Under the pieces are notes generated by a model, which searched no databases, was not told the DNA's origin, and saw only the letters and a list, made by a program, of their open reading frames with translations. From positions 6,685 through 70,684 of the forward strand of contig DASWIX010000035.1 in assembly GCA_036397455.1 (NCBI GenBank): a stretch of 64,000 nucleotides of DNA. Reading direction: 5' to 3'. The translations under genes were made by a program, and so were the position numbers. Below are positions 1 through 8,147 of the stretch, piece by piece (within the stretch, counting starts at the first letter, position 1; the number at the start of each line of letters is the position of its first letter). The stretch comes from JADFNB01 sp036397455. GTDB lineage: Bacteria > Gemmatimonadota > Gemmatimonadetes > Gemmatimonadales > GWC2-71-9.

Positions 1-1
1 T

Positions 2-1156
2 TTGGAGATTACCGGAGAACCCGCATCGCTCGCGATCGGCGAGACTGTCCAGCTCTCCGTACGCGGCTATGGTGCGGACGGGAATGAAGTGGTGGCCGAC
101 GGGATTACGTGGGAATCTGACGCGCTCGCCGTGGCGAGCGTGTCGGCCTCGGGATTTGTCGAGGCGGTGGCCCAGGGCGTTGCCCGTCTGAGCGCGCGCC
201 GGAACGGGCAGTCGGCGACCGTCTCGATTCGGGTGAGCGGTCGGGCGGCGGCGCCTCCGACGGCGGCGACGGCGACCCGACTCGCCGTCTCGTCGGTCGG
301 GTTGGCACCGGAGTCGGCGAGCATCGCGATCGGCGAGCGCACGCAGCTGCGAGCAATGCCCCGGGCGTCGACCGGGGCCGACTTGCCGGATCGCGAGGTG
401 ATCTGGACCTCATCGAATCCCGGTGTCGCCACGGTGTCGGCCAGTGGCATCGTGACCGCGCTTGCCGAAGGGGCCGCCCGCGTGACCGCGAGCAGCGAGC
501 GCGGGTCCGGACAGGCCACGATCACCGTCACGCAGGTTCTGGTGTCGTCGATCACGGTCACGCCGACCCAATCGACGATCGAGGTCGGGGCGACCATTCC
601 GCTCTCCGCTGAGCCGCGGACGGCGGGGGGGAGTCCCCTGCCGGACCGTCTCGTGACGTGGCGGTCGAGCAACCCCGCGGTTCTGCGGGTGAGCGCAGGC
701 GGGGTGGCAAGCGGGATTGCCGCCGGCACCGCGGTGGTCACCGCCGCGAGCGGCGGTGTCGAAGCGACCGCGACTCTCACGGTCCGGGCGACAGCGCCCG
801 CCCCGGCCAACCCGCCGGAGCCGCCTCCAGCCGCCGTGGATGCGCGGCCAGCGATCGAGTCGGTACTGCAGCGCTACGGCGAGGCGATCGAGGCGCGCGA
901 CGTCGCCCGCGTGCGCCAGGTCTATCCCGACATGACCGCCGCGCAGGAGCGGGCGTGGCGCGATTTCTTCGCTGGCGTGGAGGATCTGGAGGTCACGCTC
1001 ACCGTGCTCGCGCTGACCATCGACGGTGACCATGCCAACGCCCGCGTTGCCGCGATGTACGACTACCAGGCCGCCCGGAAGGAGCATCGCGCGTTCGAGT
1101 TCCGCGCGACGTTCCGGCGCGTCGCATCCGGTTGGCAGATCTTGACGATTCAGTAG
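2..1156 (+). CDS. Ig-like (BIG2) repeat protein with C-terminal NTF2-like domain, 5' truncated
   Basis: The frame is open from the window edge, so the N-terminus is missing. Three tandem bacterial Ig-like group 2 domains are visible at about residues 1-80, 95-178 and 180-265, each with the hallmark pattern 'vtWsSsnpavatVsasGvvtalaeGtarvtA'. A Pro/Ala-rich linker (about 265-280) leads to a C-terminal SnoaL/NTF2-like domain (about 282-384: YGEAIEARDVARVRQVYP ... GWQILTIQ). In this kind of genome that last domain often ends secreted or kinase-linked proteins, so the missing part could hold a signal peptide or a kinase domain. A surface or periplasmic role is inferred; no enzymatic residue is recognised. 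The stop lies 68 bp before the next gene. Confidence 0.75.
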   Translation: MEITGEPASLAIGETVQLSVRGYGADGNEVVADGITWESDALAVASVSASGFVEAVAQGVARLSARRNGQSATVSIRVSGRAAAPPTAATATRLAVSSVGLAPESASIAIGERTQLRAMPRASTGADLPDREVIWTSSNPGVATVSASGIVTALAEGAARVTASSERGSGQATITVTQVLVSSITVTPTQSTIEVGATIPLSAEPRTAGGSPLPDRLVTWRSSNPAVLRVSAGGVASGIAAGTAVVTAASGGVEATATLTVRATAPAPANPPEPPPAAVDARPAIESVLQRYGEAIEARDVARVRQVYPDMTAAQERAWRDFFAGVEDLEVTLTVLALTIDGDHANARVAAMYDYQAARKEHRAFEFRATFRRVASGWQILTIQ

Positions 1157-1224
1157 CCCGGCGGCGACGTCCGGCGGCAGTCATAAGTCGAACGGTACGT
1201 GCCTCACCCTTGCCCCGAGGATTC

Positions 1225-2562
1225 ATGCATCGCTTTGTCCTGATCCTGGTTGGCGCCCTTGCGTTCGCGTCCCCGCTACAAGCGCAGCAGCGCCTGCGCG
1301 ACCGGATCGCGCAGTTGTTCATCTTCGGTGAGGGCGAGGATCCGCTATTCCTGGCCGGGACCGCCGATCCGAACAACCCGGCGTCGATCCAGGCGCACGG
1401 AGCCCATTTCATTCCGTCGGCGGTCGACAACAATTCGACGCTGATCGGGTTCCTCACCAATGCGGTGAGCCTCAACGTGGCCAACATCCCGATCAGCGCA
1501 ACGAGCAGTGGACAGACGTTCCGCTTCGTCGGTGGGGTCCCGGTGGCGACATCCGCGTCACCCGGCCCGGTGTTCGGCGAGCGGGCCCAGACGTTGGGAC
1601 GGGGTCGGGTGCTCGTGGGGACGAACGTGAACGTGTTTCATTTCACGTCGGTGCGTGGCGTGAGCCTGGACGACGTGCAGTTGAATTTCACCCACGCGAA
1701 CGCCGATTTCGATGGTTGTGACACCATCTTCGGCGGCGACTGCACGCTGCAGGGGATTCCCACGCTCGAGAACGACTTCATCCAGCTCGATCTCGACATG
1801 AACCTCGACGTCCGGTCGGTGATGTTCGCGCTGTCGTACGGCCTGTTCGACTGGGCGGATATTGGCGTCGCGGTCCCGATCGTGACGACGTCGCTTCGCG
1901 CGACGAGCAGCGCCCAGGTCGTGCCGTTCGGCGGCCCCAGCGCGACGCATTTCTTCACCGGCACGCCCAGCAATCCCAATCTCTTTGCGACGCGATCCAT
2001 TGACGGCACCGCCACCGGACTCGGCGACGTGGCCGCCCGGCTGAAGGTCGCCGTGCGGCAGTCCGGCCGTGCCAACGTGGCCCTGTTGGGTGACGTGCGG
2101 TTCGCGACGGGCAGCGCGGAGGACCTGTTGGGTTCGGGATCGACCGCCATCCGCGGCCTGGGCATCGTGTCGGCGCAGCTCGATGACTTCTCGCCGCATA
2201 TCAATGTTGGCTACCTGCATCGGACGGACAGCCTCCAAACGGACGCGATGCTCGCCACGATCGGGTTTGACAAGCTCCTCGCGCCGTGGGTGGGCTTCGC
2301 GGCCGATCTCATTTCTGAACTCCAGGTCGGCGAAAACGCGTTGACGATCCCGAAGCCTCTTCGGGTCGACAAGCCGTTCCGCCGGCTCATTCCGCTGACG
2401 AACATCCCCAACAGCCGCGACGACATCATCAACGGCGCGTTCGGATTGAAATTCCTCACGTCGTCGGGCCTGACGATCGTGACCAACTCCTTGATTCCCT
2501 TGAACCGCGGTGGGTTGCGAGCCACGGTGGCCTGGACCGTGGGGCTGGAATACAACTTCTAG
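1225..2562 (+). CDS. Signal-peptide outer-membrane beta-barrel protein
   Basis: 445 residues. ATG 1225 is chosen because it starts a clear signal peptide (MHRFVLILVGALAFASPLQAQ) and follows a CCGAGG ribosome site; the open frame extends 31 codons upstream without either. The mature part alternates polar and hydrophobic residues as in barrel strands. It contains the 'VRFATGSAEDLLGSG' segment seen in uncharacterised outer-membrane transporter-like proteins, and it ends in an aromatic residue (VGLEYNF), typical for BAM-dependent insertion. Function is unknown; export of a small hydrophobic compound is one possibility by family resemblance only. Confidence 0.7.
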   Translation: MHRFVLILVGALAFASPLQAQQRLRDRIAQLFIFGEGEDPLFLAGTADPNNPASIQAHGAHFIPSAVDNNSTLIGFLTNAVSLNVANIPISATSSGQTFRFVGGVPVATSASPGPVFGERAQTLGRGRVLVGTNVNVFHFTSVRGVSLDDVQLNFTHANADFDGCDTIFGGDCTLQGIPTLENDFIQLDLDMNLDVRSVMFALSYGLFDWADIGVAVPIVTTSLRATSSAQVVPFGGPSATHFFTGTPSNPNLFATRSIDGTATGLGDVAARLKVAVRQSGRANVALLGDVRFATGSAEDLLGSGSTAIRGLGIVSAQLDDFSPHINVGYLHRTDSLQTDAMLATIGFDKLLAPWVGFAADLISELQVGENALTIPKPLRVDKPFRRLIPLTNIPNSRDDIINGAFGLKFLTSSGLTIVTNSLIPLNRGGLRATVAWTVGLEYNF

Positions 2563-2616
2563 CTCTTCATACACTTTTCACACCAACTGGACAAATCCCG
2601 TCGCATCATGAGGGGG

Positions 2617-2639
2617 CCCGTGCCGAAGCCCGGCGCGGG
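2617..2639 (+). terminator. GC-rich hairpin between barrel gene and oxidoreductase gene
   Basis: CCCGTGCCG (2617-2625), loop AAGCC, CGGCGCGGG (2631-2639): a 9-bp stem with one G-U pair. No T-run follows, so it is either a weak terminator of the barrel gene or an mRNA-end stabilising hairpin. It lies 35 bp before the next start codon. Confidence 0.45.
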
Positions 2640-2673
2640 ACTTCCTCGTGCGCGCCAGGAAATGAGGTGACCC

Positions 2674-3849
2674 GTGGCCGAGACGTTCGATGCGGTGATT
2701 ATCGGGGCGGGGATCATGGGGTGCTCCGGAGCCTATCAGCTCGCGCGGCGTGGCATGCGGGTGGTGGTGCTGGAAAAGAACGGCATCTGTTCGGGAGGAA
2801 CCGGCCGGTCGTCGTCCATCATTCGGCAGCACTATTCCAACGAACTGACTGCGCGGATGGCGTTACACAGTCTTCGCGTGTTTCAGCGGTTCGATGAGGC
2901 CGTCGGTGGCGATGCGGGATTCCGTGAGACGGGTTTTGTGGCGATAGCGGCGGCCAACAACAGCGCCGGTCTCGCCGCCAATGTGGCGTTGCAGCAGTCG
3001 CTCGGGATTCGCACGACGCTCGTCGGCCGCGAGGAACTGCGGGAGATCTTGCCCGATACCGAAGTCGACGACCTCGTTGCCGGCGCGTTCGAATCCGAGA
3101 GCGGTTACGCCGATCCGCACCTGACGACGCTGGCATACGCCGATGCGGCCAGGCGCCACGGCGCGATGATCGTCCCATACAACGAGGTGACCGGCATTCG
3201 GTTCACCGGGGGCCGCGTGCAAGGTGTCGACACGCGCGCCGGTCCATTCGATGCGCCGATGGTCATCAACTGCGCCGGTCCATGGGGGGCTCGCGTGGCG
3301 GCGCTGGCTGGTGTCGTGGTACCCATCGACGCGTGCCGCGTCCAGGTCGGTGTGTTCGCGCACGATGCGGCGCAGGCGCGCACCCATCCCGTCGTGCTCG
3401 ACTTCGTGCACGGAACGTACATCAGGCCGGAAACGGGCAACCTCACGCTGGCGGGCCTCATCGATCCGGCGGAAGCCAATGCCGTCGTGGATCCCGACGA
3501 CTATCCGGAGCACAGCGACGCCGAGTTCGACGCCGAGCTGGTGGAACGGCTGCTGCGCCGCTTCCGGTTCATGGAAGGCGCCGGCCTGCGCCAGGGGTTT
3601 GCCAGCCTGTACGGCGTCACGCCCGATTGGCACCCGATCATGGACGAGCTGCCGGCGGGAAGTGGCTGCTACCTGTGCGCCGGATTCAGCGGACACGGAT
3701 TCAAACTCGGTCCGGCGGTGGGGTCGATGCTCGCCGATATGGTCACCGCGGAGGCCGCGTCCGGATTCGATTGGACGGTGTTCCGCGCGAGCCGATATGC
3801 CGCGCAGACGCCGGTTCGGGGGCAATACGAGTACAGCATCGCCGGGTGA
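2674..3849 (+). CDS. FAD-dependent oxidoreductase (DAO / sarcosine oxidase-like)
   Basis: 391 residues, GTG start after a good GAGGTGA site. The N-terminal dinucleotide-binding motif GAGIMGCSGAYQLARRG followed by the acidic residue of VVLEK is the ADP-binding fold of the D-amino-acid oxidase superfamily. The C-terminal FAD contact region is present (YLCAGFSGHGFKLGPAVG), as is the 'GLYGVTPDWHPIM'-type segment of sarcosine/glycine oxidases. Length matches single-subunit or beta-subunit members. The expected reaction is oxidation of a secondary or primary amine with FAD; the substrate cannot be read from sequence. It converges with the GGDEF-EAL gene, only 36 bp away. Confidence 0.8.
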   Translation: MAETFDAVIIGAGIMGCSGAYQLARRGMRVVVLEKNGICSGGTGRSSSIIRQHYSNELTARMALHSLRVFQRFDEAVGGDAGFRETGFVAIAAANNSAGLAANVALQQSLGIRTTLVGREELREILPDTEVDDLVAGAFESESGYADPHLTTLAYADAARRHGAMIVPYNEVTGIRFTGGRVQGVDTRAGPFDAPMVINCAGPWGARVAALAGVVVPIDACRVQVGVFAHDAAQARTHPVVLDFVHGTYIRPETGNLTLAGLIDPAEANAVVDPDDYPEHSDAEFDAELVERLLRRFRFMEGAGLRQGFASLYGVTPDWHPIMDELPAGSGCYLCAGFSGHGFKLGPAVGSMLADMVTAEAASGFDWTVFRASRYAAQTPVRGQYEYSIAG

Positions 3850-3885
3850 CGGACAGGAAGGCCACCGCCGAAATCCGGTCGCGCG

Positions 3886-5886
3886 CTACACGTTCCGTAG
3901 CTGTTGCGCGGCCAGCAGCGCGCCGGCGGTGTCGGCGTCGACGGGCCGATGGAAGAGAAATCCCTGCGCGTGGTCGCAATCGAGCGCGCGGAGCCTGCGG
4001 GTCTGCTCTTCCGACTCGACCCCTTCCGCGATCACTTTCACACCCATGTCCCTGGCGAGCGCGATGATCATCTGCACGATCTCCCAGGTTTCGTTGGTCT
4101 CGGCCTCGCTGATGAACGATTTGTCGATCTTCAAGGTGTCCACACTGAATCGCTGCAGGTAGCTGAGCGACGAGTAGCCGGTTCCGAAATCATCGATATG
4201 GACGTGGATCCCGCTCGCGCGGAGGCGGCGGATGACCCGTACGTGCGACTCCGCATCGCCCATCAACATGCTCTCGGTGATTTCGAGTTTCAGATTGGCC
4301 GGCGGCAGGGTGGTCTCGTCGAGTATGCCGTGGATCCGCTCCACGAGGTCGGGCTGCTGGAAGTGGCGGGCCGAAAGGTTCACGGCCACCGAGAGCCCGG
4401 GATGTTCGGGAAACTGGTCCATCCACTGCCGGGTTTGCCGGCAGGCGGTCTGCATGACCCACCAGCCGATGGGCACGATCAAACCGGTTTCCTCTGCCAC
4501 CGGGATGAAATCTCCCGGGGGCACGATCCGGCCGCCGCCGGATGGTTGCCAGCGCACCAGGGCTTCGAACCCGGTGATGAGACCCGTTTTCAGCAGGATG
4601 ATCGGTTGGTAGTTGACCAGGAACTCGTCGCGCTCCAGCGCCCGCCGCATGTCGCTCTCGAGCCGGAGTTGGGCGACGGCGCGTTCGTGCATGGCGGAGT
4701 CGAACAACTGGGTCCGACCGCCGCCGTCCGCCTTGGCCCGGTACATGGCGGTATCCGCGTCGCGCAGCAGCACCTCCGGCGGTTGTTGCCCGGCGGCGCC
4801 GAGCGCGATACCGATGCTGGCGGTCACGAAGATGTCGTGGCCCTCGAGTTCGACGGGGACGTGCAGTGCCTCGTGAATGCGTTCGGACACCCGTGTGGGA
4901 TCCCGCGCGTCCTGGATGTCGTCGAGCAGGATGGTGAACTCGTCGCCACCGAGCCGCGCGACCACGTCGCCCGGGCGCACGCAGTGCCGGAGCCGATCCG
5001 CGACCGCGACGAGCAGCCGGTCCCCGATCATGTGGCCGAGCGAGTCGTTCACGAGCTTGAACCGGTCGAGGTCGACGAACAGCACGCTGAACGTGCGACG
5101 CCCGCGCTGAGTCCGTTGGACCGCGCTTTCCAGAAACGTGAGCAGCAAATTGCGGTTCGGCAGACCGGTGAGCGCGTCGTGCAACGCGTCGTGGACCAAC
5201 TGGTCTTCCACCCGCTTCCGCTCCGTGATGTCCTCACAGGTCGTGACGACTCCGATGGTGTCGCCCGACGGGTCCTTGATAACGTCGGACATCAGATGAA
5301 CCGGGAACGTGCTCCCGTCCTTCCGCGCGTTCAGCGCCTCACGCTGCCAGCTTTTCATGGAGTCGAGTTGCCGAACGGTGAGCGTGCGGCTGGATCCCGG
5401 GACGCCGAACACACGCACGTCCTTGGCGATAAGCTCGGCGCGCGTGTATCCGTGCATGGCCGCGTCGGCGGGATTGGAATACAGGATCTTGCCGGCGGTA
5501 TCCGTGACCGTCACGCCGAGCTGCATCGTCTCGATCGCCTTCTCGAATCCGATGCGCGTTTCGTCCGCCGGCTCGAGCACGCGCTTCACGAGTTCCATGG
5601 GGGACCCGCCACGTCGCCACCGCGGGCGGCCATGGCGTGACGCGACGCGACCAAGCGTTCCCACGAACAGCAACGACAGGGCTCCCGCGGCTACCGCCCC
5701 CGCTTCGAGCAGGCGCAACGTGGTGGAGCCGGCGAGTGAGGAGGTCATCGCCGCGCCCGTCAACATCAGCACGACCACCACGAGTAGGAGCAGGGCGGCG
5801 AACGCGGCAAGGCGGCGGTCGCGGCGGCGCGGCACCAGCAGCGCCGACCAGCCGGCGGCCGCCAGCAGGGTGAATGTCGAGATCAT
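3886..5886 (-). CDS. Membrane PAS-GGDEF-EAL cyclic-di-GMP protein
   Basis: 666 residues from ATG 5886 (AGGTGA upstream); a longer reading would run through the neighbouring dehydrogenase gene. Order: N-terminal membrane segments (about 5-20, 25-47 and 60-82), PAS domain (about 110-230), GGDEF domain with intact RLGGDEF (313-317) and an inhibitory RxxD site five residues before it (RPGD, 304-307), then EAL domain with EALVRW (441-443) and DDFGTGYSSLSYL. Both catalytic signatures are intact, so it could make and break cyclic-di-GMP; the PAS domain and membrane part would be the sensor. Net activity cannot be predicted. Confidence 0.9.
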   Translation of the reverse strand: MISTFTLLAAAGWSALLVPRRRDRRLAAFAALLLLVVVVLMLTGAAMTSSLAGSTTLRLLEAGAVAAGALSLLFVGTLGRVASRHGRPRWRRGGSPMELVKRVLEPADETRIGFEKAIETMQLGVTVTDTAGKILYSNPADAAMHGYTRAELIAKDVRVFGVPGSSRTLTVRQLDSMKSWQREALNARKDGSTFPVHLMSDVIKDPSGDTIGVVTTCEDITERKRVEDQLVHDALHDALTGLPNRNLLLTFLESAVQRTQRGRRTFSVLFVDLDRFKLVNDSLGHMIGDRLLVAVADRLRHCVRPGDVVARLGGDEFTILLDDIQDARDPTRVSERIHEALHVPVELEGHDIFVTASIGIALGAAGQQPPEVLLRDADTAMYRAKADGGGRTQLFDSAMHERAVAQLRLESDMRRALERDEFLVNYQPIILLKTGLITGFEALVRWQPSGGGRIVPPGDFIPVAEETGLIVPIGWWVMQTACRQTRQWMDQFPEHPGLSVAVNLSARHFQQPDLVERIHGILDETTLPPANLKLEITESMLMGDAESHVRVIRRLRASGIHVHIDDFGTGYSSLSYLQRFSVDTLKIDKSFISEAETNETWEIVQMIIALARDMGVKVIAEGVESEEQTRRLRALDCDHAQGFLFHRPVDADTAGALLAAQQLRNV

Positions 5887-5986
5887 GAACGGTCCGCTCA
5901 CCTGGACATCTCTCCGAGAGCCCCGCCGCAAAGATGGGATCCTCGGAGGTGTCACGCCAGAGTGCGCACGTGCCCGGCCGGCCGCC

Positions 5987-7066
5987 TCAGACGCTGCCGC
6001 GGATGTGCTGCACGAACATGTCACCCATGTCCGATGTCGCGATCCCACTGCGGGCGTCTGCGGACGGCACGGCCCCGCTGCGCAGCAGCGTGCCGGTCGC
6101 GTCGTCGATCCGCGCGGCGGCGCCCTTCTCACCCAGGAAGTCGAGCATCATCCCGGCGGCGCCGATCGCCCCGAGAGGACAGGCGACGTTCTTGCCCGCG
6201 TATTTGGGCGCCGAGCCGTGAATCGGTTCGAACATCGAGGTCCGGCCAGGATGAATGTTGCCTGACGCGGCGATCCCCATGCCGCCCTGCAACATGGCCC
6301 CGAGGTCGGTGATGATGTCGCCGAACAGATTGGTCGTGACGATGACGTCGAACCACTCCGGGTTCTTGATCATCCACATGCAGCACGCGTCGACGTAGGC
6401 GTGATCGGTCGTGAGGGCGGGAAAATCCGCCGCCACCCCTGCAAAGGCCCGCGTCCAGATGTCGTGGGGCCGCATCGCGTTGGCCTTGTCGACCAACGTC
6501 ACCTGCCCACGCCCGTCGGCGCGTAGCGCGCGGCGACCTTCGGCGAGTTCGAAGGCGTAGCGGCAGGCGCGTTCGCATCCCTTCCACGTGTACACCCCGT
6601 TCACGAGCGCGACCTCGTCGGCCGTGCCCTTCTTGAGGTGCCCCCCGATCTGCGAGTAGAGGCCTTCGGTATTCTCGCGCACGACCACGAATTCGATGTC
6701 TTCCACCCGTTTGCCTTTGAGCGGGCAGAGATGCTCGGCGTACAGTTTGATCGGACGGAGGTTGATGTAGAGGTCGAGTCCAAAGCGGAGCCCGAGAATC
6801 ACGGATCGCTCGACCAGACCCGTTTCGACATCGGGGTGTCCGATCGCGCCGAGCAACACCGCATCGAGCGTGCGCCATTCGTCGATCACCGACGGCGGAA
6901 CGAGTTCCTTGGTCTTCAGGTAGTAGGCGCCGCTGTATGGGTAGTCGACGAGCTTGTAGTCGAAGCCATCGATGTCAGCGACGGCAGCCAGAACCTTCAA
7001 TCCTTCCGCGGCGACTTCGGGGCCGATGCCGTCGCCCGCGATCACGCCGATATCATACGATGCCAA
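5987..7066 (-). CDS. Isocitrate/3-isopropylmalate dehydrogenase family enzyme
   Basis: 359 residues. The start is TTG (7064-7066) with a strong GGGAGG eight bases upstream. Family motifs: IAGDGIGPEV at the N-terminus, LYINLRPIKLY, VVRENTEGLYSQIGG, DKANAM, NLFGDIITDLGAMLQGG and MFEPIHGSAPKYAGKN near the C-terminus, covering NAD and Mg/hydroxy-acid sites. The closest kin appear to be the LeuB-like enzymes of actinobacterial type and tartrate dehydrogenases, so the reaction is NAD-dependent oxidative decarboxylation of a 2-hydroxy acid, most likely 3-isopropylmalate (leucine synthesis). No leu genes adjoin it, so leuB is not asserted. Confidence 0.85.
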   Translation of the reverse strand: MASYDIGVIAGDGIGPEVAAEGLKVLAAVADIDGFDYKLVDYPYSGAYYLKTKELVPPSVIDEWRTLDAVLLGAIGHPDVETGLVERSVILGLRFGLDLYINLRPIKLYAEHLCPLKGKRVEDIEFVVVRENTEGLYSQIGGHLKKGTADEVALVNGVYTWKGCERACRYAFELAEGRRALRADGRGQVTLVDKANAMRPHDIWTRAFAGVAADFPALTTDHAYVDACCMWMIKNPEWFDVIVTTNLFGDIITDLGAMLQGGMGIAASGNIHPGRTSMFEPIHGSAPKYAGKNVACPLGAIGAAGMMLDFLGEKGAAARIDDATGTLLRSGAVPSADARSGIATSDMGDMFVQHIRGSV

Positions 7067-7208
7067 GTCCGCCTCCCGGTGGTTGGTAGCAGGCGGGCGA
7101 AAGATGACCGGGCCGGCTCAGCGCCGCCACCGGCGGATACGGAACGCGTGGTGCTGATGAAACGGCGGCGGCCGGCTGGCCGGCGTTATCGGGATGGGCG
7201 GACTGCGC

Positions 7209-7727
7209 TCATCGCTGAATCCATTTGAGAGTGATGCGCCGGTTATCCTGTGTGACGGTAATCGGCGTTCCCGCCTGCGGGACCTTGAAGAGGTCATACT
7301 CGGCGCGCACGAGCAGCGTTGGGGTGCATGGCCGGTCGTGGGACACCAGGGTGGGATCGGCATCACGCCGCTCAGGCCTGCCGACGACACCAGGTCCCTG
7401 TGGCCAGCAGTAGGGACCAGAGATCTGCACCTCGCGCGGATGCCTGACGCGGTAACGATCGAGCGCGGCTCCGATGTCGGCAAGCACATGATCAATCCGT
7501 GGCCGCTCCGACGCCGGCAGTTCCAGCTCCACCATCGCGTGTATGCCGACGGTGCAAGAATCGACGGCGACCCAGCCGCCGCGCAACCGGATCTCTCGCA
7601 CGGGGGCGAACGGGTGCCCGTCCAGGTGCGCCATGCCGGACGGCCCGCAAGACGTCAGCAGCGCGATGGCTAACGGAACCACAGCGCATCGACGCAAACC
7701 GTTGGTGATTGGCAGATAGGAGGCCAC
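7209..7727 (-). CDS. Hypothetical lipoprotein
   Basis: About 172 residues. The N-terminal stretch VVPLAIALLTSCGPSG ends in a lipobox-like LTSC, so membrane-anchored export is likely. Three other cysteines lie in the mature part (DSCTVGIH, GPYCWPQG, DRPCTPT). No domain is recognised. Start is uncertain: GTG 7727 is used, and TTG 7733 is in frame just upstream; neither has a strong ribosome site. Confidence 0.5.
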   Translation of the reverse strand: MASYLPITNGLRRCAVVPLAIALLTSCGPSGMAHLDGHPFAPVREIRLRGGWVAVDSCTVGIHAMVELELPASERPRIDHVLADIGAALDRYRVRHPREVQISGPYCWPQGPGVVGRPERRDADPTLVSHDRPCTPTLLVRAEYDLFKVPQAGTPITVTQDNRRITLKWIQR

Positions 7728-8147
7728 ACTCAAGTATCCGTCCTGGCCGTCAAGGACGCCAGCGCGTTGCCGCGACGCCGGTCAGTTCAGGACGCTGGTT
7801 CTGAAGCGTTCGCCTTCCGGGATGCAGTTGTTCACCAGACGCTACACCTGGGGCGCTCGCTCACGAAGGTATCCGGCGACATCCCGGCGCGTCAGGCCGG
7901 GATCGGGCGATCATCCGCGGACTTGGGCGCAACGGGCGGGCCGGTCGGTCGCCCGATTGGCCCGGAAGTTGCCTGTTCCCCTCGTGCGGGGTGACGGCGG
8001 CTCCCAAGGGCCCGACGCCCGGACGCCGAGTGCCCGATTGGGGTCGCCGTCGCCTGCGCACGACTTCCCGCGGGCTCTGCCAGCCAATGCCCGGCGAAAC
8101 CTGTTTTGCGCGGGGCGTGCGCGGTCGTGCGGCAGCCGCCGGAGACC
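7728..8147. other. Intergenic stretch without a recognised gene
   Basis: About 420 bp between the lipoprotein gene and the 3' end of the mer-linked kinase gene. No frame shows a recognisable protein. Its right part carries one copy of the 58-bp direct repeat listed at 8046-8103. Confidence 0.5.
8046..8103 (+). repeat. 58-bp direct repeat, copy 1 (downstream flank of mer operon)
   Basis: Matches 14186-14243 in the same orientation with about 48 of 58 positions identical by eye; shared blocks include GCCGTCGCC, CGACTTCC, CTCTGCCAGCC and GGCGAAAC. The two copies bracket the kinase and the whole mercury operon. Confidence 0.7.

Noticed and set aside
3904..5640. Long + strand frame opposite the GGDEF-EAL gene
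   Set aside because: Antisense shadow; no motifs, while the minus strand has intact GGDEF and EAL signatures.
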